Positions 1 through 6,428 of a DNA stretch of 12,955 nt are shown one piece after another. The notes beneath the pieces are model-generated. The model made no database searches and had not been told where the DNA came from. It worked only from the letters and a program-made list of their open reading frames with translations. This DNA is from Aquabacterium sp. (GTDB taxonomy: Bacteria; Pseudomonadota; Gammaproteobacteria; Burkholderiales; Burkholderiaceae_C), in the NCBI GenBank assembly GCA_030654555.1, contig JAURXG010000576.1, positions 1-12,955 on the forward strand, given 5' to 3'. The translations under genes and the position numbers were made by a program. How positions within the stretch are numbered: the stretch's first letter is position 1; every line of letters starts with the position of its first letter.

Positions 1-2
1 AC

Positions 3-980
3 CACGCGCCCGGCCCGGCGCTCGGCGATCGGCCCTCCGCGCTGGCACCGATGGCACCGCTGCCGGCCCTGCTGCCGCTGCCGTTCGGCCTGCCGCGCGC
101 GGTGGGCCCGCTGGTGCTGGTGGCGGTGCTGTTCATCGCGGTGGCCGCTGGGGCCTACCCGGTGGTGCGCCGGCTCACGCGCCGGCTCGAGGCGCTGAAG
201 CAGGGCGTCCAGGCCTTCGGCGCCGGCGATCTGGCCCAGCGCGTCGATGCCTCGGGCCGCGACGAGGTGGCCGCGGTGGCCGCCACCTTCAACCAGGCGG
301 CCGAGCGCATCGAGGCGCTGGTGCGCAGCCACCAGACCCTGCTGGCCAACGCCAGCCACGAGCTGCGCTCGCCGCTGGCGCGGCTGAAGATGGCGGTGGC
401 GATGTACGGCGAGTCGCCCGAGCCGCAGCGCGCCGGCCTCCAGCGCGAGATCGACACCAACGTGGCCGAGCTCGATGCGCTGGTCGAGGAGGTGCTGCTG
501 GCCAGCCGGCTGGGGGCCGGTGCCGCGCTGGATCGATCCGAGCCGGTCGACCTGCTGGGCCTGGCCGCCGAGGAGGCGGCCCGCTTCGATGCCGAGGTGC
601 AGGCCGTGGGCGATCCGCGCCAGCTGGTGCGCACCGGCAACGAGCGCCTGCTGCGCCGCGCGCTGCGCAACCTGCTCGAGAACGCCCGCCGCTACGGGGG
701 CGACGAACTCAGCGTCCAGGTGGCGGCCGACGCCGCCGGCGGCGTCACGATGCGTGTGTGCGATCGCGGCGCCGGCGTGCCCGAGGCGCTGCGCGAACGC
801 ATCTTCGAGCCCTACTTCCGCCTGCCCGGCCACGCCGAGCGCGAGGGCGGCGTGGGCCTGGGCCTGAGCCTGGTGCGCCAGATCGCGCAGGCCCATGGTG
901 GCAGCGTGCACTGCGAGGAGCATGCCGGCGGCGGCAGCTGCTTCGTGATCAGTCTGCCGGCGCCGCGCCCGTCGGCTTGA
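3..980 (+). CDS. Sensor histidine kinase, C-terminal part (5' end outside window)
   Basis: This is the cytoplasmic half of a membrane-bound two-component sensor kinase that would autophosphorylate on histidine and pass phosphate to a response regulator, probably encoded upstream. The frame is open to the left edge, so the gene is partial; the first ATG inside (51) is unlikely to be the true start. Counting from that ATG, a transmembrane helix lies at about residues 18-38. A HAMP linker follows (about 39-90, ending in DEVAAVAATFNQ), then a HisKA dimerisation helix with phospho-acceptor His103 in the H-box ASHELRSPLARLK. The HATPase_c domain has the N-box NLLENARRYG, the G1 box CDRGAGVP, the F-box FEPYFR and the G2 box GVGLGLSLVRQIAQAHGG. 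All catalytic boxes look intact. The input domain and ligand are not visible. Its last 32 bp overlap the 3' end of the convergent MATE gene. Confidence 0.93.
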   Translation, partial: HAPGPALGDRPSALAPMAPLPALLPLPFGLPRAVGPLVLVAVLFIAVAAGAYPVVRRLTRRLEALKQGVQAFGAGDLAQRVDASGRDEVAAVAATFNQAAERIEALVRSHQTLLANASHELRSPLARLKMAVAMYGESPEPQRAGLQREIDTNVAELDALVEEVLLASRLGAGAALDRSEPVDLLGLAAEEAARFDAEVQAVGDPRQLVRTGNERLLRRALRNLLENARRYGGDELSVQVAADAAGGVTMRVCDRGAGVPEALRERIFEPYFRLPGHAEREGGVGLGLSLVRQIAQAHGGSVHCEEHAGGGSCFVISLPAPRPSA

Positions 981-2424
981 GCGGGCCGCTCGATGCGGCA
1001 TGGCGCCGCCGCTGCTGCGCCAGCACCCAGGCCAGCAGGCCGGCCAGCGCCACCGCCGCCACTGTCAGGCCGGCGGTTGACGCGATCCAGTAGCCGCGTG
1101 CACCCTGCCAGGCCGCCGGCACCGCGCCGCCCAGGTTGAAGGCCAGTGCGTAGCCGCCGCCCAGGCCCACGCCCCACAGCGCCAGCACGTAGATCACCGT
1201 GGGCAGGGTGGCAATGCGCCAGGCCCGCAGCACGAAGGCAGCCAGCGTCTGCACCGCGTCGGCGGCATGGAACAGCGCCACCCAGGCCAGCAGCGGCAGC
1301 GCCGCGGCCACCACCGCCGGGTTGTCGGTGTACAGCCGCACCACGCCCTCGCGTCCGAAGAACACGCTGCCGCCCACCACCAGCGACACCGCCAGCGTGA
1401 ACTGCAGGCCGTGCCAGCCCAGCCGGCGTGCGTCGGCGATGTCGCCCGCGCCGATGCGCTGCGCCACCAGCGTGCTGGTGGCGTTGCTCAGGCCCAGCGG
1501 CATCATGAACAGCAGCGACACCAGGTTGGCCGCGATCTGGTGGCCGGCCACGGCCGTCTCGCCCAGGCGCGAGATGAAGATGGCCATGAACGCGAAGCCG
1601 GTCACCTCGACGCCGATGCCCAGGCCCATCGGGATGCCCAGCTTGAGCAGCGCGCGCATCGACGGCCCGTGCGGCGCACGCTGGCCGGGCGCGGCCAGGT
1701 CGAAGCGCCGGTAGAACGGGTCGCGACGCATCAGCAGCAGGGCCACGGCCGCCTGCAACCACATGGCCACGGCCGTGGCGATGCCGCAGCCCACCACGCC
1801 CATCGCCGGCACGCCCAGCACCGGCAGGCCGGTGACCAGGGCCAGCGACAGCGGCACCTTCAGCGCCAGCCCACCCAGCTGCAGCACCATCACCGCCTTG
1901 GGCCGCGACACCGCGATGTTGAAGCCGCGGAAGACGGTGAACAGCAGCGAGGCCGGCAGTGCCACGGCCAGCGCCAGCAGGTAGCCGCTGACCTTGTCGG
2001 CCACCGCCGGGCTGGCCTTGGACAAGGCCAGGAACGGCGCCGGAAAGACCAGCAGCGTGCAGCCCACCACCGCCAGGGCCAGCGCCAGCCACAGCGCCTG
2101 CCACACCTGGTGGCCGGCCTCGTGCAGCCGTTTCGCCCCGTAGAGCTGGCCGACGATCGGGCTGATCGCCAGCACCACGCCCATCAGCCCGATGAACACG
2201 GTGATGTAGGTGGCGCCGCCCACCGCCAGCGCGGCCAGGTCGGTGGGTGAATACCGGGCCACCAGCACGGTGTCGATGGTGCCGAAGCCCAGCACCGCCA
2301 GCTGCCCGATGAACACCGGCCAGGCCAACGGCACGATGCGCTGCACGCTGTCGCGCAGCCGGCGCGGGGCCGGGCTGGCAGGGGCCGCGGCGGCCGCGTC
2401 GTGGTGGGTGGGCCCGGTGCTCAT
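949..2424 (-). CDS. MATE family efflux transporter (NorM-like)
   Basis: This 491-residue inner-membrane protein belongs to the multidrug and toxic compound extrusion family, which exports cationic drugs and metabolites using a Na+ or H+ gradient. After a short Ala/Pro-rich cytoplasmic N-terminus (about 25 residues) the sequence is a succession of roughly twelve hydrophobic helices, the usual MATE topology and about the usual length. The first helices carry the family pattern PLAWPVFIGQLAVLGFGTID followed by LAALAVGG, and the second half repeats it (KLGIPMGLGIGVEVTGFAFM, then VAGHQIAANLVSLLFMMPLG). The start ATG overlaps the stop of the upstream DUF1289 gene in an ATGA junction, so translation is probably coupled. 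The 3' end runs 32 bp into the convergent histidine-kinase gene, and no terminator is visible between them. Substrate cannot be predicted from sequence; the family call is secure. Confidence 0.93.
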   Translation of the reverse strand: MSTGPTHHDAAAAAPASPAPRRLRDSVQRIVPLAWPVFIGQLAVLGFGTIDTVLVARYSPTDLAALAVGGATYITVFIGLMGVVLAISPIVGQLYGAKRLHEAGHQVWQALWLALALAVVGCTLLVFPAPFLALSKASPAVADKVSGYLLALAVALPASLLFTVFRGFNIAVSRPKAVMVLQLGGLALKVPLSLALVTGLPVLGVPAMGVVGCGIATAVAMWLQAAVALLLMRRDPFYRRFDLAAPGQRAPHGPSMRALLKLGIPMGLGIGVEVTGFAFMAIFISRLGETAVAGHQIAANLVSLLFMMPLGLSNATSTLVAQRIGAGDIADARRLGWHGLQFTLAVSLVVGGSVFFGREGVVRLYTDNPAVVAAALPLLAWVALFHAADAVQTLAAFVLRAWRIATLPTVIYVLALWGVGLGGGYALAFNLGGAVPAAWQGARGYWIASTAGLTVAAVALAGLLAWVLAQQRRRHAASSGPLKPTGAAPAD

Positions 2425-2906
2425 CGGCGCGACGCCGGTGGACGCACTGCATCGCTGGCCGGACCCGTGGCACCGTCAGCGGCGCCGGACCCGGCGCCCT
2501 GCGCAAGATGGGCCCGCTCGGCGTAGCGGTTGAAGCGCCAGGCCGAGCCTTCCATCGTGATGCGGCGCCACACCGCGCGCTTCTCGCCGGGGCTGAGCAC
2601 CGGCCAGTGCTGCACTTCGTCTTCGGTGCGACCACAGCCCTTGCACAGCGCGTCGCCCTGCGCGGTCGAGCAGATGGCGATGCAGGGCGCGTCGGGCGTC
2701 TGGGCGTACCAGGCACCCCAGGCCGCGCGTGCATCGCGTGGCATCGTGTCCTCGTCGGCCTGCGTCTCGCGGTAGTACACCAGCAGCGCGTAGACCTCGG
2801 CCAGCGCGCGCACCTCGGCGCAGGCGGTGATGCCGTCGGGCGAGGGCGAGCGTGCGCGCCACCAGTTGATGGCCGCCTCGATGTCGGTGATGTGGATGCC
2901 GGCCAT
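2421..2906 (-). CDS. DUF3717 / DUF1289 two-domain protein
   Basis: This is a 161-residue soluble protein of unknown function. Residues 3-48 (IHITDIEAAINWWRARSP, then ALAEVYALLVYYRE) match the DUF3717 pattern known from Burkholderiales. Residues 72-117 match DUF1289, with four cysteines at 75, 79, 88 and 91 (CIAIC, then CKGCGRT) that could bind a metal, followed by W101 and the LSPGEKRAVWRRI helix. The Ala/Gly-rich C-terminus after about residue 135 looks disordered. The ATG at 2906 is preferred because the first domain starts directly after it; an in-frame ATG at 2966 would overlap the start of the divergent gene. There is no clear Shine-Dalgarno. The stop overlaps the MATE start (ATGA), so the two form a coupled pair. 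The domain identities are family-pattern recognition; the function is unknown. Confidence 0.85.
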   Translation of the reverse strand: MAGIHITDIEAAINWWRARSPSPDGITACAEVRALAEVYALLVYYRETQADEDTMPRDARAAWGAWYAQTPDAPCIAICSTAQGDALCKGCGRTEDEVQHWPVLSPGEKRAVWRRITMEGSAWRFNRYAERAHLAQGAGSGAADGATGPASDAVRPPASRR

Positions 2907-2960
2907 GGTGAAGGGCGCCGAGCATAGCGCCTCGGCCGCCGCCCGCAGCGGCGCCGGGCC

Positions 2961-4163
2961 ATGCATACTTTGGCCATGCTGTGTTTCTGGCCCGGGTCGG
3001 AGGTGGGTCGGCGCCGCGCGACCTCGCCCGGCGCCCGCCGGCCGTGGCGGGTCTTGTGGTGGGTCCTTGGCGGCTCGTTGGCGCTGCTGTCGGGCGGGGC
3101 GCGTGCCGGCGAGTTCAGCGACGAGTTCGACCGCCAGCGCTTCAAGGCCGCCTACCAGCACGAGATCGCCTTCCGCGAGGCGGCCATCCATGTGGCCTGG
3201 GGCGCCGAGCCGCTGTGCGATGACACCACCGAGATCGAGCCCTTCGTGCTGTGGTCGGTGCGCGGTGTGCGCCAGGGCCTGTCGGCGCACCACCAGCGGC
3301 TGTTCACGCAGGCCACTGGCATGGACGAGCACTGGCGCATCGCCTGGCTGGACGAAGGCGCACCCGACGAGCTGAAGCTGGGCCAGCGGGTGCTGGCGAT
3401 CAACCACCGGCCGCTGCCGCCACCGGGCAATACGCTGGAGCTGGGCGCGGTGTTCCGAGGCGGCGCCACGATGTCGGTCGACGACCAGGCGTTCTGGGAC
3501 GTGATGCACAAGGCGCGTGAAGAGGCCAATGCCGACTCGGCCATGACCCTCACCGTCGAGGGCGGGCGCCAGGTCAAGGTGGCCACGCAGACCGGCTGTG
3601 CCGGCACGGTGACGGCCACCGCCTTCGACGACGAGCCGCAGAACTTCCAGCGCCAGGAGGGCCGGCGCAGCAAGATCCCCGGCAATGCGATGCTGCAGGC
3701 CCATACGCGCGACGAGCGGCGCTGGCTGGCGGCCTTCGGCACCTACTTCCTGGCCAGCGAGAAGTCCATCCTGCGCCAGCGCTCGTCCGACAACATGGGC
3801 AACGCCTTCATGATCGGCAAGGTGCTGGCGCTGGCGGTGCCGGGCGCCGGCACGGTGCTGTCGGCGATGGAGGCGCAGACGCAGCGCAGCATCCAGGTCG
3901 ACGGCCTGGTCGGCGGGGCCGACTTGTTCGCCAACGAGGTGGTGCTGGCGATGGGCGGCGATCCGGCGGTGGGCCTGCGCCTGTCCGTCCGCCTGCAGCG
4001 CCTGGGGCTGGCCGCCGACGTGGTGGTGATGAGCGCGTTCCGCCGCTCCAACGTCGAGATCCACCTGCGCCAGCTGCAGCAGATCGAGGCGGCGCGCCGC
4101 CAGGCCGAACTGGCGGCCGAGGCCGCCGAAGCCGCCGGCGGCAAGGCCACCAAGCCGCCGTGA
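2961..4163 (+). CDS. Exported protein of unknown function, possibly a degenerate M48/PDZ-like protein
   Basis: This is a 400-residue protein with coding bias like its neighbours. A basic stretch, then a hydrophobic helix (about residues 30-46) ending in ARA (47-49), looks like a secretion signal with cleavage before GEF, so the product is probably periplasmic. Residues 138-170 (LKLGQRVLAINHRPLP) resemble a PDZ-like 'defines a product' strand. Residues 251-265 and 316-349 (GGADLFANEVVLAMGGDP) recall the helices that carry the zinc ligands in periplasmic M48 peptidases, but no HEXXH exists anywhere and the expected Glu before AD is Gly. The C-terminus is an Ala/Glu/Arg-rich helix. The start is uncertain: ATG at 2961, ATG at 2976 and GTG at 3003 are all possible, and none has a well-spaced Shine-Dalgarno. 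The M48 relation is a tentative reading; otherwise call it hypothetical. Confidence 0.75.
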   Translation: MHTLAMLCFWPGSEVGRRRATSPGARRPWRVLWWVLGGSLALLSGGARAGEFSDEFDRQRFKAAYQHEIAFREAAIHVAWGAEPLCDDTTEIEPFVLWSVRGVRQGLSAHHQRLFTQATGMDEHWRIAWLDEGAPDELKLGQRVLAINHRPLPPPGNTLELGAVFRGGATMSVDDQAFWDVMHKAREEANADSAMTLTVEGGRQVKVATQTGCAGTVTATAFDDEPQNFQRQEGRRSKIPGNAMLQAHTRDERRWLAAFGTYFLASEKSILRQRSSDNMGNAFMIGKVLALAVPGAGTVLSAMEAQTQRSIQVDGLVGGADLFANEVVLAMGGDPAVGLRLSVRLQRLGLAADVVVMSAFRRSNVEIHLRQLQQIEAARRQAELAAEAAEAAGGKATKPP

Positions 4164-4196
4164 TCACGGCGGTGCCGTGCATGTCGTGCGCGCATG

Positions 4197-4223
4197 AAAA
4201 AGGCGGGCACGAGGCCCGCCTTT
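4197..4223 (-). terminator. Rho-independent terminator of the helicase gene, probably bidirectional
   Basis: A perfect 10-bp stem (4199-4208 with 4214-4223, AAAGGCGGGC / GCCCGCCTTT) closes a 5-nt loop. On the minus strand the stem runs into five T residues (complement of 4197-4201), which suits termination of the helicase transcript about 65 bp after its stop. On the plus strand only three T follow, so termination of the 2961-4163 gene would be weaker. Confidence 0.75.
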
Positions 4224-4286
4224 CAAGCTGATGTGACCGCCAGCGTCACCGGACCGCGAATCGCTGCGGCCCAGTGATGCGGAGAC

Positions 4287-6038
4287 TCAGCGCGGATTGC
4301 GCCGCGGGCCGCCGAAGGGCTTGCCGGCAAACGCCGGGCGATCACCGCGGTCGCCGCCAAAGCCGGCGCGCGCCGGACGATCACCGCCGCCGAAGCCTTC
4401 ACCCCGCGGGGCCTGGGCGCGGCTGTCGTTGCGGAAGCCGCCATCGCGGAAGCCACCCTGCGGCGCCGCGTTGTCGCGGAAGCCGCCATGCGGCGCGCCA
4501 TGGTCGCGCACTACACCGGCGTGCGGCCGGGCTTCGGGACGGAACTCGGGGCGCGTATCCGGGCGGTAGCCACCCGCCGAGCGGTTGTCGTCGGGACGGA
4601 AGCCGCCGCCGTTGCCGCCGCCGTTCCCACCACCGAAGCCACCCGGGCGACGGTCGCCGCCGAAGCCACCACCGCCGGCGCCACGCGGGCCGCCGAAGCT
4701 GGGTCGGCGTTGGCCGAACGAGGGCTTGCCGCCGAAGCTGGGGCCGTTCATCGTCGGCGCGGTCTGCTTGGGCTCGAGCCCGGCCACCACCGCCACCGCG
4801 ATCGGCTGGGTGGTGAAGCGCTCGATGCGGCGGATCATGCCCACGTCGCGGCGCTCGGCCAGCGTGATCGCCAGGCCATTGCGGCCGGCACGGCCGGTGC
4901 GGCCGATGCGGTGCACGTAGTCCTCGGCCTTCATCGGCAGGCCGTAGTTGATGACGTGGCTGATGGTGGGCACGTCGATGCCGCGCGCGGCGACGTCGGT
5001 GGCCACCAGCACGCGCAGGTGGCGGAAGCGCAGGTCCTGCAGCACGCGGTTGCGGCGGCCTTGCGGCATGCCGCCGTGCAGCGCGGCCACGGCGTGGCCG
5101 ATCTGGCCGAGCTTGTAGGCCACCTCGTCGGCGTCACGCTGGGTGCTGGTGAAGACCACGCACTGGTCCATGTCCTTGTCGGTCAGCAGCTGCTCGAGCA
5201 GGGCATGCTTGTGGTGCATGCTGTCGGCCCAGTGCAGGCGCTGCTCGATCGAGGCGTGCGTGTCGGTGTGCTTGTCCACGGCGATGCGCTGGGCGTCGCG
5301 CGTCAGCTGGTTGGCCAGGTGGCCGACCGTGCCGTCGAAGGTGGCCGAGAACATCATCGTCTGGCGCTCGGCCGGCAGGGCTTGCGCCACCAGCTTGATG
5401 TCGTCGATGAAGCCCATGTCGAGCATACGGTCGGCTTCGTCGAGCACCAGCAGCTCGACGTTGGCCATCACCGCGGCGCCCGAGTTCATCAGGTCGAGCA
5501 GGCGGCCGGGGGTGGCGATCAGCACGTCCAGCGGGCCGCGCAAGGCCTTCAGCTGAGCCTGGTAGGGCACGCCGCCGACGACGTGCGCCACGCGCAGGCC
5601 GTGCACGCCGTAGCCGTACACGCTGCAGGCGTGCGACACCTGCTGCGCCAGCTCGCGGGTGGGTGCCAGCACGAGGATGCGCGGGCCGTAGGTCTTGCCC
5701 TTGTCGCGCTTCTTGGCCGGGTCGAGCCGGGCGGCCAGGATGCGCTCGAGCGCCGGCCAGACGAAGGCGGCGGTCTTGCCGCTGCCGGTCTGCGACGAGA
5801 CCAGCAGGTCGCGGCCGGCCATCGCCAGCGGCACGGCACGGGCCTGCACGTCGGTCGGGCTGCTGTAGCCGGCGTGGGTGATCGCCTTGACGATCTCGCT
5901 CGACAGGCCCAGCGCGGTGAACTCGGCGCCGTCGTTGGGCACGGCAGCCGCGGTGCTGTCTTCGGTGGAATCGTTGGGCAGGGCCGCGTCGGTCAGGTCA
6001 CGGGCCAATTCGGGGTTCAGGTCAAAACTCATGGTCAT
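4287..6038 (-). CDS. DEAD-box ATP-dependent RNA helicase with glycine/arginine-rich tail (RhlE-like)
   Basis: This 583-residue enzyme would unwind or remodel RNA duplexes using ATP; bacterial members act in ribosome assembly, mRNA decay and cold adaptation. The core motifs are in order and intact: Q-motif GYSSPTDVQARAVP (57-70), motif I SSQTGSGKT (81-89), Ia PTRELAQQ, Ib TPGRLLD, II DEAD (200-203), III SAT (231-233), IV VVFTSTQ, V ATDVAARGID and VI HRIGRTGR (376-383). After about residue 430 comes a 150-residue low-complexity tail rich in Gly, Arg and Phe, with GGFRD repeats and FGG/RPD units, which probably binds RNA. A second ATG two codons in (6032) sits 6 nt after a weak GAAAG and may be the true start. 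The gene appears to have its own promoter and a long leader. RhlE or another DEAD subfamily cannot be separated by eye. Confidence 0.96.
   Translation of the reverse strand: MTMSFDLNPELARDLTDAALPNDSTEDSTAAAVPNDGAEFTALGLSSEIVKAITHAGYSSPTDVQARAVPLAMAGRDLLVSSQTGSGKTAAFVWPALERILAARLDPAKKRDKGKTYGPRILVLAPTRELAQQVSHACSVYGYGVHGLRVAHVVGGVPYQAQLKALRGPLDVLIATPGRLLDLMNSGAAVMANVELLVLDEADRMLDMGFIDDIKLVAQALPAERQTMMFSATFDGTVGHLANQLTRDAQRIAVDKHTDTHASIEQRLHWADSMHHKHALLEQLLTDKDMDQCVVFTSTQRDADEVAYKLGQIGHAVAALHGGMPQGRRNRVLQDLRFRHLRVLVATDVAARGIDVPTISHVINYGLPMKAEDYVHRIGRTGRAGRNGLAITLAERRDVGMIRRIERFTTQPIAVAVVAGLEPKQTAPTMNGPSFGGKPSFGQRRPSFGGPRGAGGGGFGGDRRPGGFGGGNGGGNGGGFRPDDNRSAGGYRPDTRPEFRPEARPHAGVVRDHGAPHGGFRDNAAPQGGFRDGGFRNDSRAQAPRGEGFGGGDRPARAGFGGDRGDRPAFAGKPFGGPRRNPR
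4431..4489 (-). repeat. Imperfect 15-bp repeats in the helicase tail (GGFRD units)
   Basis: The 14-mer GCGGAAGCCGCCAT occurs at 4431-4444 and 4476-4489, with a variant (GCGGAAGCCACCCT) at 4446-4459, all in a 15-bp register. Read on the minus strand they encode GGFRD / GGFRN units at about residues 518-536 of the helicase tail. In-frame repeats like these allow the tail to change length without a frameshift. Confidence 0.7.
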
Positions 6039-6365
6039 CTTTCAATCAGGCATGGCCAGGCCCGGTGGCTTGTGGCCACAGCAGGTCCGGCCACGGCGCC
6101 GCAAACAGAGCGGGCAGCCGCAGTGGGGTCGCACTTCGATGGAAGGGTGGGGCGGGAAAGGCCACCGGGCGGATGCCAAACTGCGCATGCCAGCGTGCCT
6201 GAGCGCCTGCATGGGTGCAGGCGCGGTGCCCAAAACGTCCTGAAGCGACGGCATCGCCGCCAACCAGGACACGAGACGCGGTTGGAATCCCTACTGCGCA
6301 GGGCCCGGCTCGTAAGGGTCAGAGGGGATGAACGAAATCGCCGACCGAGATCGGCGAAGCCGTTG
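6039..6365 (-). other. Candidate long structured 5' leader of the helicase gene
   Basis: No convincing gene lies in the roughly 390 bp between the helicase start and the stop of the GMC gene. If transcription starts just after the candidate promoter at 6366-6374, the mRNA would carry a leader of about 320 nt. It holds perfect inverted repeats: 6338-6344 with 6351-6357 (TCGCCGA / TCGGCGA, 6-nt loop), 6203-6211 with 6216-6224 (GCGCCTGCA / TGCAGGCGC, 4-nt loop) and 6065-6069 with 6075-6079 (GTGGC / GCCAC). Neither of the two larger hairpins is followed by a T run, so they look like leader structure rather than terminators. Confidence 0.4.
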
Positions 6366-6374
6366 ATTATGTCA
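6366..6374 (-). promoter_or_regulatory. Candidate extended -10 promoter for the helicase gene
   Basis: Read on the minus strand this is TGACATAAT: a TG-N extension followed by CATAAT, five of six matches to the sigma70 -10 consensus. No good -35 hexamer stands at the usual distance, which extended -10 promoters tolerate. It lies just after the preceding gene ends and is the only AT-rich -10-like site I noticed in this gap. Confidence 0.4.
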
Positions 6375-6390
6375 GAACTTCACCCGACCT

Positions 6391-6411
6391 GCACCGCCTT
6401 TTGTGCGGTGC
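6391..6411 (-). terminator. Hairpin after the GMC oxidoreductase gene (weak terminator candidate)
   Basis: Perfect 7-bp inverted repeat GCACCGC / GCGGTGC (6391-6397 with 6405-6411) with a 7-nt loop, lying 18 bp beyond the GMC stop codon. There is no T run on the minus-strand side, so it may protect the 3' end or aid factor-dependent termination rather than act as a classic intrinsic terminator. Confidence 0.35.
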
Positions 6412-6428
6412 GGCAAAGCAAGCCCGCT

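Noticed and set aside
812..3145. A 777-codon minus-strand frame over the MATE region
   Set aside because: It overlaps the MATE and DUF1289 genes in a different frame and is dominated by Arg/Gly/Ala, as expected from third-position GC bias.
2907..4064. Upstream extension of the DUF3717/DUF1289 frame to 547 residues
   Set aside because: The extension lies antisense to the exported-protein gene, is His/Arg/Gln-rich, and the recognised domain begins exactly at the ATG at 2906.
4165..4179. Small hairpin CACGGC / GCCGTG just after the stop of the exported-protein gene
   Set aside because: The 3-nt loop and lack of a T run make it a poor terminator; the nearby 4197-4223 hairpin explains termination better.
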